From JALYNX01 sp040902845 (GTDB taxonomy: Bacteria > Actinomycetota > Acidimicrobiia > Spongiisociales > ZC4RG35), in the NCBI GenBank assembly GCA_040902845.1, contig JBBDWM010000002.1:1-8838 (forward strand): a stretch of DNA of 8,838 bases, written 5' to 3'. Below, piece after piece: positions 1-5,381 of this stretch. The stretch's first letter is position 1. Each line of letters opens with the position of its first letter. The notes under the pieces were generated by a model. The model was not told where the DNA came from and did no database searches. It saw only the letters and a program-made list of their open reading frames with translations. A program made the position numbers and the translations under genes.

Positions 1-29
1 CGGACCTGTAGATCTCAATTACGGGCGGG

Positions 30-35
30 TACCCT
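30..35 (+). promoter_or_regulatory. candidate -10 element for the membrane-protein/truA unit
   Basis: TACCCT fits the actinobacterial TANNNT -10 pattern. It lies nine bases before the GTG at 45, so transcription from about 42 would give an almost leaderless message. No convincing -35 or Shine-Dalgarno is visible, and only 44 upstream bases are in the window. The gene could equally be read from an upstream operon. Confidence 0.25.
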
Positions 36-44
36 CGTCCGGCA

Positions 45-566
45 GTGATCAAGATGTTCACCCGAGCAGGTCGAGCCAGCCTCCTGGACCGAAAACCGTT
101 CACCGAGGCGTTCTTTGACGGGGACGCGCCGGCGGATTCGGCGATCCTCGTCTCGGTGGTGGCCGCCGTCGTCTATGTCGGGACATTGGCACGGCTCGGG
201 GTACTGGGCGCCTTCTCGGTCACCGACCTGTTCCGGGTGGTCATTGCCGGCGTCGCCTCCTGGCTGATCCTGGGCTTTGCCACCTGGTTCGTTGCCAACC
301 GGTTGTTTGGGGCCTCCTCACGGCCGCAGACGATGATCGGCCTGCAAGGCCTGGCCGTTCTCCCGCTTCTCTTGGAGATCTTCGGCTCGGCCATCGGCGG
401 GGTCGGGCTGGTCTGGTATCTGGTGATCCTGGTTGTCGGGACCCGTGAGGCGACAGATCTCAAGCTGCGTGACGCCGCGGTGTCGGTCTTGATCGGGTTT
501 GCCGTCGCCGCCGTGTTCAGGGCTTTGCTGAGCGTGCCGTTTGCCGCGCTCGGCGCCCTGTTCTGA
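45..566 (+). CDS. small multi-pass membrane protein, Yip1-like
   Basis: This 173-residue protein has a short polar N-terminus (about residues 1-30, basic near the start) followed by about five hydrophobic segments, near residues 33-52, 61-86, 95-115, 118-134 and 145-170. The Phe-containing N-terminal segment before the first helix, the W-Y-L-V-I-L segment and the following polar TREATDL turn resemble bacterial Yip1-domain proteins, which are poorly characterised integral membrane proteins. No catalytic motif is visible. The start is GTG at 45; an in-frame ATG at 54 is an alternative. Its stop overlaps the truA start by one base (TGATG), so the two are probably translationally coupled. In related genomes truA often follows rplQ directly, so this gene is an extra member of the unit. 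The coding call is firm; the family call is a resemblance by eye. Confidence 0.7.
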   Translation: MIKMFTRAGRASLLDRKPFTEAFFDGDAPADSAILVSVVAAVVYVGTLARLGVLGAFSVTDLFRVVIAGVASWLILGFATWFVANRLFGASSRPQTMIGLQGLAVLPLLLEIFGSAIGGVGLVWYLVILVVGTREATDLKLRDAAVSVLIGFAVAAVFRALLSVPFAALGALF

Positions 567-1297
567 TGCCCTCCTACCGGCTCGACCTCGCCTACGACGG
601 CACCGGGTTTCGGGGTTATGCCCGCCAGGAGGGCCAGCGCACGATCCAGGGCGAGCTCGAAAGTGCCTTGGGGACCGTGCTCGGGACCACGCCTGCGACG
701 GCGGTGGCTGGAAGGACCGATGCCGGGGTTCACGCCCGCGGTCAGGTTGTCTCCTTTGGGATCGAGGACGACATCGACGGGCCCCAACTGGCTCGGTCTC
801 TCAACGGGATCCTAGGCCCCGAGTTCTCGGTTTCGGGGGTGATGCGAGTTGAAGACGATTTCAGCGCCCGATTCTCGGCGACCTATCGACGCTACCGGTA
901 CTTGATGTCCCTGGCTCCGGCCGGAGATCCTCTCACTCGCCATCAGGTATGGCAGGTGGGCCGTGCGTTGGACGTCGACGCGATGCAAGCTGTGGCCGCG
1001 GCGGTGATAGGCGAGCACGACTTCGGGGCCTTCTGCAGATCGATGCACGGCAAGAGCAATGTCCGAAGGGTGGATGAGGCTTTGTGGGATCCGGGCGAAG
1101 AGCTGTTGACCTTCTGGATCCAGGCCAACGCGTTCTGTCACCAAATGGTTCGGTCACTAGTGGGTCTCGCCTACGACGTGGGACGGGGGTTCACGCCGGT
1201 CGATTCGATCACCGAGATCATCGAGTCCGGGGAGCGGGGCCGGGTAGTCACCGTGGCCCCGGCTCATGGACTGACGTTGTGGGAGGTTGGCTATTGA
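566..1297 (+). CDS. truA: tRNA pseudouridine(38-40) synthase TruA
   Basis: TruA isomerises uridines 38-40 in the anticodon arm of many tRNAs to pseudouridine, in the cytoplasm and without a cofactor. The N-terminus has the family pattern LAYDGTGFRGYARQ (residues 8-21). The catalytic aspartate is Asp52 in AGRTDAGVHA (residues 48-57). The YRRYRY stretch and the FCHQMVRSLVG motif near the C-terminal third complete the signature. The length of 243 residues is normal for actinobacterial TruA. ATG at 566 overlaps the TGA of the membrane-protein gene, so coupling is likely. Downstream it converges with a small minus-strand gene. The gene looks intact. Confidence 0.97.
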   Translation: MPSYRLDLAYDGTGFRGYARQEGQRTIQGELESALGTVLGTTPATAVAGRTDAGVHARGQVVSFGIEDDIDGPQLARSLNGILGPEFSVSGVMRVEDDFSARFSATYRRYRYLMSLAPAGDPLTRHQVWQVGRALDVDAMQAVAAAVIGEHDFGAFCRSMHGKSNVRRVDEALWDPGEELLTFWIQANAFCHQMVRSLVGLAYDVGRGFTPVDSITEIIESGERGRVVTVAPAHGLTLWEVGY

Positions 1298-1347
1298 CCG
1301 GCGTCAGGTCCCCCGTCCGTCCTCCGCTGCGAGCGTCTAACCGGTCA
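1295..1347. terminator. inverted repeat spanning the convergent stop codons of truA and the small minus-strand gene
   Basis: TGACCGG at 1295-1301 is the exact inverse of CCGGTCA at 1341-1347, and each arm contains the stop codon of the gene that ends there. Inside lies a small CGCT-GCG-AGCG hairpin at 1325-1335. A structure shared by two converging transcripts could work as a bidirectional end signal. There is no U-tract on either strand and the loop is long, so this is a weak call. Confidence 0.25.
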
Positions 1348-1539
1348 GATCCGACCTGGGTCGAACCCACGTGGGCTTGCCTTCTGACCCAGGGTCATCA
1401 GCCCCCGGCCGATAGCATCGAACACCAAGTTGCGGGGCGGCTCGGCATCGGTCGAGAGTTGGCGAATTCGTCCCCGGTCGATAAAGAACCTGGGGTCCTC
1501 GGACCTCCCGGCAGCTCTCTTGGCAGACTTTCGTGACAT
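1345..1539 (-). CDS. small basic protein of unknown function
   Basis: This is a 64-residue reading frame beginning MSRKSAKRAAGR. I do not recognise it. The N-terminal dozen residues are very basic (Lys/Arg rich), the middle (EDPRFFIDRGRIRQLSTDAEPPRNLVFDAIG begins near residue 13) is mixed, and there is no membrane segment or cysteine. The ATG at 1539 is chosen because AGGGGG (complement of 1545-1550) sits five bases upstream, a strong Shine-Dalgarno; a longer frame back to 1596 has no such site. It lies downstream of ilvA on the same strand with a 113-base gap holding two hairpins, and converges with truA. The basic head suggests nucleic-acid or ribosome contact, but that is only a guess. It could be non-coding, although the ribosome site argues for a gene. 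Confidence 0.5.
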   Translation of the reverse strand: MSRKSAKRAAGRSEDPRFFIDRGRIRQLSTDAEPPRNLVFDAIGRGLMTLGQKASPRGFDPGRI

Positions 1540-1555
1540 CTTGTCCCCCTCGTCA

Positions 1556-1581
1556 TACGGCCGCCGTGACGGTCGGCCGTA
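1556..1581 (-). promoter_or_regulatory. strong hairpin/dyad just upstream of the small minus-strand gene
   Basis: TACGGCCG at 1556-1563 and CGGCCGTA at 1574-1581 are inverse copies. Inside them CCG (1564-1566) pairs with CGG (1570-1572) across a TGA loop, with a single bulged T at 1573. This makes an 11-bp stem ending five bases from the Shine-Dalgarno of the 64-residue gene. As RNA it would be a leader hairpin; as DNA it could be an operator dyad. No U-tract follows, so an intrinsic terminator is less likely. Confidence 0.4.
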
Positions 1582-1615
1582 GACGCAATAGGACAACTTG
1601 GGGCGTCATACGGGT

Positions 1616-1648
1616 ATGGGGACCCTTCCCCTGGGGAATCTCCCCCAT
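1616..1648 (-). terminator. nested hairpin directly after ilvA
   Basis: ATGGGG at 1616-1621 pairs with CCCCAT at 1643-1648, and within that TTCCC (1626-1630) pairs with GGGAA (1634-1638). The structure starts four bases after the ilvA stop codon. It may stabilise or end the ilvA message, but no U-run follows on the minus strand, so Rho-independent termination is uncertain. Confidence 0.35.
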
Positions 1649-1652
1649 GGGG

Positions 1653-2840
1653 TCAGCTGGGCGCGGAAACGAGGGCGCTGGCGATGCGGGCGGCGTGATC
1701 GGCGTCCCTGGTCTCGACCGAGAGCTCGATCTCGACGGTTCCAAACGGAAGGCGGAACCCTTCCCGGTGGTGCTCGACATGCACGAGGTTGCCACCGTTC
1801 TCCGCGATCACCCCGAGGATCCGGAACAGGTTGCCGGGCTGGTCGGGCACCAGGACCTTGAACTTGGCGAAACGACCAGAGGCTTCGAGGCCATGTCGCA
1901 CGGCCTTGCCCAAGAACATCAGATCGATGTTGCCTCCTGAGAGCACGATGCAGATCGGATCGAGGGCGTCGTCGGGTATCAGCTTCTCCATGAGGGCTGC
2001 CACCCCGACGGCCCCCGCCGCCTCCACCATCAGCTTGGACCTCTCCAGGATCAGGGTCAATGCGGCCGTTGTCTGAGCGTCGTTCACCACCAGAAACTCG
2101 TCAACATACTGCTGGGCGATCTCCCAAACCAGGTCCGATGGGACTGAGACCGCGATGCCGTCTGCCACCGTGGGCAGTCCTCTTGGAAAGTCCCGAACCA
2201 CCTCCCCCTTGCGCCGGCTCGCGGCATAGACCGCGGCAGCCTCGATCTCCACGCCAATCACCTTGACCGCCGGCTTCAGGGATCGGATGCCCACAGCCGT
2301 GCCCGTCAGCAGCCCCCCGCCTCCCGTAGGGACGACGACCGTGCCCACCTCCGGCAGCTGTTCGAGTATCTCAGGCCCTATCGTCCCCTGGCCGGCGATG
2401 ATCAACGGGTCGTCATACGGATGAACCAGGCGGGCGCCGGTGGTGGCGGCGTAGGTGGTGGCGACCTCAATGGCATCAGCCAATGAGTTTCCGGTGAGTT
2501 CGACTACGGCGCCGTAATCCTGAGTTGCCTTGATCTTGGGGATGGCGGCGCCCTCGGGCATGAAGACGGTGCACTTGGAGCCGGAAAAGGCAGCGGCGAG
2601 GGCGACCCCCTGGGCGTGGTTGCCGGCAGAGGCGGCGACAACTGCCTGGCCTCCCAACCTCGTGACGACATTCAACGCCCCACGGATCTTGAACGACCCG
2701 GCACGTTGCATGCATTCAGCCTTGAGATACACATCACGGCCCGTGAGACGGCTGAACGATTGTGACCACACGAGTGGGGTCTTGGTGACCCGACCTTCGA
2801 ATCTCGAACGGGCCTCTTCTATGTCTTGCAGGGTGATCAT
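1653..2840 (-). CDS. ilvA: threonine ammonia-lyase with C-terminal ACT-type domain
   Basis: This PLP enzyme deaminates L-threonine to 2-oxobutyrate, the first step of isoleucine synthesis. The 395-residue product has the fold-type II signature. Lys51 in GSFKIRGALN forms the Schiff base, SAGNHAQG (71-78) is the substrate loop, TGGGGLLTG (172-180) cradles the PLP phosphate and LSGGNID (300-306) is near the cofactor ring. Residues about 326-393 (KVLVPDQPGNLFRILGVIAENG and on) look like a single ACT regulatory domain, giving the short approximately 400-residue class instead of the 500-residue E. coli IlvA with two ACT-like repeats. The start is ATG at 2840; a longer open frame upstream to 3098 crosses rplM and is not credible. 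The gene runs opposite to its ribosomal and peptidoglycan neighbours, so it is probably an insertion into the conserved block. A serine/threonine dehydratase role cannot be excluded. Confidence 0.94.
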   Translation of the reverse strand: MITLQDIEEARSRFEGRVTKTPLVWSQSFSRLTGRDVYLKAECMQRAGSFKIRGALNVVTRLGGQAVVAASAGNHAQGVALAAAFSGSKCTVFMPEGAAIPKIKATQDYGAVVELTGNSLADAIEVATTYAATTGARLVHPYDDPLIIAGQGTIGPEILEQLPEVGTVVVPTGGGGLLTGTAVGIRSLKPAVKVIGVEIEAAAVYAASRRKGEVVRDFPRGLPTVADGIAVSVPSDLVWEIAQQYVDEFLVVNDAQTTAALTLILERSKLMVEAAGAVGVAALMEKLIPDDALDPICIVLSGGNIDLMFLGKAVRHGLEASGRFAKFKVLVPDQPGNLFRILGVIAENGGNLVHVEHHREGFRLPFGTVEIELSVETRDADHAARIASALVSAPS

Positions 2841-2845
2841 CGCGA

Positions 2846-2875
2846 TTGGCCTAGTTGGTGGCTCCGTCGTAGCAT
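2846..2875 (+). promoter_or_regulatory. candidate promoter of the rplM-rpsI-glmM unit
   Basis: TTGGCC (2846-2851) and TAGCAT (2870-2875) are separated by 18 bases and each matches four of six consensus positions. The predicted start near 2882 gives a leader of about 67 bases before rplM. The elements overlap the first bases and leader of divergent ilvA. Confidence 0.35.
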
Positions 2876-2876
2876 A
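2871..2876 (-). promoter_or_regulatory. candidate -10 element of ilvA
   Basis: On the minus strand this reads TATGCT (TANNNT pattern), predicting a start near 2864 and a 24-base leader. No -35 match is visible 16-18 bases upstream. It shares its bases with the plus-strand TAGCAT element proposed for rplM, so the two divergent promoters would compete for one site. Confidence 0.25.
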
Positions 2877-2881
2877 TGGCC

Positions 2882-2948
2882 CGCTCCCCACGCGGGAGCC
2901 GTTTCCTAACGTCCTCGGTATCTTTCGACCTGCCGAGGCGCAATTCAC
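2882..2948 (+). promoter_or_regulatory. candidate structured leader of rplM with sequestered ribosome site
   Basis: Two hairpins fit in this leader. GCTCCC (2883-2888) pairs with GGGAGC (2894-2899) across five bases. CCTCGG (2913-2918) pairs with CCGAGG (2933-2938) across fourteen bases. The GAGG of the second 3' arm is the best Shine-Dalgarno for the ATG at 2949, so the hairpin would hide it. Autoregulated leaders of L13 operons are known in Firmicutes; I do not claim this is homologous. Confidence 0.35.
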
Positions 2949-3407
2949 ATGACAATGAACAAGACCTATTCGCCCAAACCCGGTGATATCAACCGTGTTT
3001 GGCATGTCGTCGATGCCACCGACCTGCCCCTGGGTCGTCTCGCCTCTGAAGTGGCCACCATCCTTCGCGGAAAGCACAAGCCCACATATGCCCCCCACGT
3101 CGACGGCGGCGATTTCGTGATAGTCGTCAATGCCGAGAAGGTTGCTGTCACCTCAAATAAGAGCCAGACCAAGATCTACTACCGCCACTCGGGATATCCG
3201 GGAGGGATCAGGGCCGAGACCTTCGAGAACCTCCGTGAGCGTCGGCCGGAGGCCATCATCGAGCGGGCGGTGACCGGGATGCTCCCCAAGAACAAACTGG
3301 GCCGGCAGATGGCCCGCAAACTCAAGGTCTATGCAGGACCGAATCATCCACATGTCGCCCAGAGCCCGCAGGCTCTGGAGTTGGACATTCGAAAGGTGGA
3401 ACTCTGA
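2949..3407 (+). CDS. rplM: 50S ribosomal protein L13
   Basis: L13 is an early-assembling large-subunit protein that binds 23S rRNA. The 152-residue product carries the expected WHVVDATDLPLGRLAS segment (residues about 18-33), LRGKHKP, the GDFVIVVNAEKV strand, the YYRHSGYPGG turn, MLPKNKLGRQM and the GPNHPH segment near the C-terminus. Length and order of motifs are normal, with a short N-terminal extension before the conserved part. ATG at 2949 is chosen because GAGG lies ten bases upstream; a second in-frame ATG at 2955 is further from it. Its stop overlaps the rpsI start by one base. A perfect small hairpin (AGAGCC-CGCA-GGCTCT, 3361-3376) lies in its last codons just before the rpsI ribosome site. 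Confidence 0.98.
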   Translation: MTMNKTYSPKPGDINRVWHVVDATDLPLGRLASEVATILRGKHKPTYAPHVDGGDFVIVVNAEKVAVTSNKSQTKIYYRHSGYPGGIRAETFENLRERRPEAIIERAVTGMLPKNKLGRQMARKLKVYAGPNHPHVAQSPQALELDIRKVEL

Positions 3408-3799
3408 TGCCGAAGCCACTCGTCCAGGCGACAGGTCGCCGCAAGGCCTCGGTCGCCAGGGTTCGACTTCGCGACGGATCGGGTCAGGTCACCCTCAATG
3501 GGCGTCAGCTCGAGGACTACTTCCCCACGATGGCCTCCAGGTTGCGGGTCATGGAGCCGTTGCAGATCACCACGACCCAAGGTCGCTACGACGTCGATGC
3601 CACGCTCGAAGGTGGTGGGATCTCGGGTCAGGTCGACGCCCTTCGGTTGGGCATCGCCCGCGCCCTCATCGTGCTCGACCCGGAGCTTCGGCCGATGCTG
3701 AAGAAGGCCGGAATGCTCACTCGTGATGCGAGGGTGGTCGAGCGTAAGAAGTACGGCCTCCGCAAAGCGCGTCGGGCCCCGCAGTACACGAAGCGCTGA
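3407..3799 (+). CDS. rpsI: 30S ribosomal protein S9
   Basis: S9 sits in the small-subunit head, where its C-terminal tail reaches the P-site tRNA. The 130-residue product begins with the family pattern ATGRRKASVARVRL, has the GRQLEDYFP segment and GGGISGQVDALRLGIARAL, and ends in the basic tail KKYGLRKARRAPQYTKR, with the terminal Lys-Arg that is typical of S9. ATG at 3407 overlaps the rplM stop, and AAGGTGG seven bases upstream is a good Shine-Dalgarno inside rplM. The rplM-rpsI pair is near-universal in bacteria. Only two bases separate its stop from the glmM start, so all three are almost certainly on one message. The gene looks intact. Confidence 0.98.
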   Translation: MPKPLVQATGRRKASVARVRLRDGSGQVTLNGRQLEDYFPTMASRLRVMEPLQITTTQGRYDVDATLEGGGISGQVDALRLGIARALIVLDPELRPMLKKAGMLTRDARVVERKKYGLRKARRAPQYTKR

Positions 3800-3801
3800 A
3801 G

Positions 3802-5157
3802 TTGGCGGACCTCCGTCGTCTCCTCGACGATGGGAAGCCCATCTTCGGAACCGACGGTGTTCGAGGTGTCGCCGGTTCTGAGCTGACACCCGAACTGGCG
3901 CTGGCTGTGGGACGGGCGGCTGGCTCCTATCTTCGGGGCGGGCCGGTGGTGGTGGGCAGGGACACCCGGCGATCTGGTGAGATGCTGTCTTCGGCACTCC
4001 AGGCCGGCTTTCACGCGGTGGGGATCGACACGGTTGACGTCGGGGTGCTCCCGAGCGGTGGCATCAGCAATCTGACGGCAACGTCGGGCGCAACAATGGG
4101 CGCTGTTGTCTCTGCCTCTCACAACCCGGCCAAGGACAACGGCATCAAGTTGCTTGCAGCCAGGGGCACGAAATTGCCCGACGAGGTTGAGCGTGAGATC
4201 GAGGACAGGTTGCGATCGTCCGGGTTCCGATCTGCTCTCGGCCCCGGCATCGGCACCCGTTTCCAAGACGCCGATGCGCTCGAGTCGTATGTCGCCCATC
4301 TCCTTGTCATCGCCCGTTACAAGTTGAGCGGGCTCCGGCTTGCTCTCGACTGCGCCAACGGGGCGGCATTCAGGGCGGCCCCGCTGCTGTTCGAAGGGCT
4401 CAAGGCCGATGTGGCGGTGTTCGGCGACGCACCCGATGGGAACAACATCAACGACGGTTGCGGGGCGACCCACCCCGAGTTCCTTGCTGAGCATGCAATG
4501 GGCCGAATCGGGCTCTCCTTCGATGGCGATGCCGATCGTCTCATCGCTGTGGACGAGGACGGTCGTGTCGCGAACGGCGATGTGATCATGGCGATCATCG
4601 CCCGCCATCTGAAGGCACAGGGAAAACTGGTCAAGAACCTGGTCGTGGCCACCGTGATGTCCAACCTCGGTTTTCGCAAGTCCATGGCTGAGGCGGAAAT
4701 CGAGATCATCGAGACCAGGGTGGGCGACCGCTATGTGATGGAAGCCTTGATCGAGAGCGAGGGGTTGTTGGGTGGGGAGCAGTCGGGTCACGTCATCTTT
4801 CTCGACCAGGGTCGGACTGGCGACGGCCTTCTTACGGCGGTGCGGCTTCTCGATGTCGTGGCGGGCACCGGCAAGGAGCTGCGAGAGCTGCGAGCCGAGG
4901 CGATAGTCGAATACCCACAGATACTGACCAGCGTCAGGGTCGATCGCACTGTGGATCTCGACGCCGTCCCCGAGTTTTGGGAGCAGGTGCGGTCCTTGGA
5001 GGAAGAGCTTGGTGTGGAGGGGCGGGTGCTGGTACGGGCTTCGGGGACCGAGCCCGTCATCCGGATCATGGTGGAAGCCCCTTCCGAAGAGACGGCGAGG
5101 CATTACGCTGATCGTTTGTCGGCAGTAACCGAAACCTCGTTTGGAAAGGGGGGATGA
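3802..5157 (+). CDS. glmM: phosphoglucosamine mutase
   Basis: GlmM interconverts glucosamine-6-phosphate and glucosamine-1-phosphate, feeding UDP-GlcNAc for peptidoglycan. The 451-residue product has all four alpha-phosphohexomutase signatures. The phospho-serine loop is SASHNPAKDNG with Ser106 as the acceptor, the Mg loop is DGDADR (241-246), the sugar loop is GGEQSGH (324-330) and the C-terminal phosphate loop is RASGTEPVIR (412-421). FGTDGVRG (15-22) is also standard. The start is taken as TTG at 3802, two bases after rpsI, because no ATG or GTG occurs in frame before the conserved FGTDG; this gives about a dozen residues more than most family members. Shine-Dalgarno support is weak, so translation may depend on coupling to rpsI. 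Its last codons overlap a short ATG frame running into the glmS ribozyme. Confidence 0.97.
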   Translation: MADLRRLLDDGKPIFGTDGVRGVAGSELTPELALAVGRAAGSYLRGGPVVVGRDTRRSGEMLSSALQAGFHAVGIDTVDVGVLPSGGISNLTATSGATMGAVVSASHNPAKDNGIKLLAARGTKLPDEVEREIEDRLRSSGFRSALGPGIGTRFQDADALESYVAHLLVIARYKLSGLRLALDCANGAAFRAAPLLFEGLKADVAVFGDAPDGNNINDGCGATHPEFLAEHAMGRIGLSFDGDADRLIAVDEDGRVANGDVIMAIIARHLKAQGKLVKNLVVATVMSNLGFRKSMAEAEIEIIETRVGDRYVMEALIESEGLLGGEQSGHVIFLDQGRTGDGLLTAVRLLDVVAGTGKELRELRAEAIVEYPQILTSVRVDRTVDLDAVPEFWEQVRSLEEELGVEGRVLVRASGTEPVIRIMVEAPSEETARHYADRLSAVTETSFGKGG

Positions 5158-5189
5158 CAGGCAAACCACCAACAGCGTGCGACATCGAC

Positions 5190-5331
5190 GAAGCGCCAGG
5201 CCTCGCGTAGCGAGGTGACGAGGAGGAAGGTCATCGAATTTTTCGGCGGATGCCTTCCCGGCCAGCTCAGGTCGAAAGGGATGAGACAAAAAAACCGGGA
5301 GCAATCTCGGAACAAAGACTCACCCATGAGC
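5190..5331 (+). ncRNA. glmS ribozyme (GlcN6P-activated self-cleaving riboswitch)
   Basis: The stretch matches the glmS ribozyme core as I remember it from Bacillus subtilis, in order and spacing. The cleavage site is A5192/G5193 in GAAGCGCCAG. P1 is CCTCGC (5201-5206) with GCGAGG (5210-5215) and a GTA loop, followed by TGACGAGGA. P2 is GGAAGG (5225-5230) with CCTTCC (5253-5258), enclosing TCATCGAATTTTTCGGCGGA; its GGCG at 5245-5248 can pair with CGCC at 5194-5197 beside the cleavage site. P3 is CGGCC (5259-5263) with GGTCG (5270-5274). The P3.1 pseudoknot joins GCTCA in the P3 loop (5265-5269) to TGAGC (5327-5331). P4 is GGG-A-TGAG (5278-5285) with CTCACCC (5319-5325), holding a CCGGGA-GCAA-TCTCGG hairpin (5295-5310), and then the conserved GAACAAAGA. 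Cleavage would cut the message upstream of glmS when GlcN6P is plentiful. The position 5' of glmS agrees with the function. Confidence 0.93.
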
Positions 5332-5344
5332 GCCGGTCACCGGC
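5332..5344 (+). other. hairpin directly after the ribozyme
   Basis: GCCGG (5332-5336) pairs with CCGGC (5340-5344) across TCA. It abuts the 3' end of the P3.1 pseudoknot and could stack on it, acting as a peripheral element or marking the ribozyme boundary. No U-tract follows, so it does not look like a terminator. Confidence 0.4.
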
Positions 5345-5381
5345 TTCCCCGCACGCCATCCACCACACCCGTAATTGGGTT

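Noticed and set aside
173..787. 204-codon minus-strand frame across the membrane protein and truA
   Set aside because: Arg/Pro/Thr-rich shadow of the opposite strand covering two real genes.
1084..1536. 150-codon plus-strand frame from within truA into the following gap
   Set aside because: Starts inside truA out of frame. It has no homologous pattern and the minus-strand small gene with a Shine-Dalgarno explains the same area better.
2841..3098. 86-residue N-terminal extension of ilvA
   Set aside because: It would overlap the start of rplM and the divergent promoter region; the conserved enzyme begins at the ATG at 2840.
3344..3997. 217-codon minus-strand frame over rplM, rpsI and glmM
   Set aside because: Antisense to conserved ribosomal genes; low-complexity Arg/Pro-rich translation and no ribosome site.
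5158..5192. Rho-independent terminator after glmM
   Set aside because: No stem with a following U-run was found before the ribozyme.
3628..5304. 558-codon minus-strand frame antisense to rpsI, glmM and the ribozyme
   Set aside because: It is a shadow of glmM codon bias in GC-rich DNA. It overlaps a fully signature-bearing gene and has no recognisable domain.
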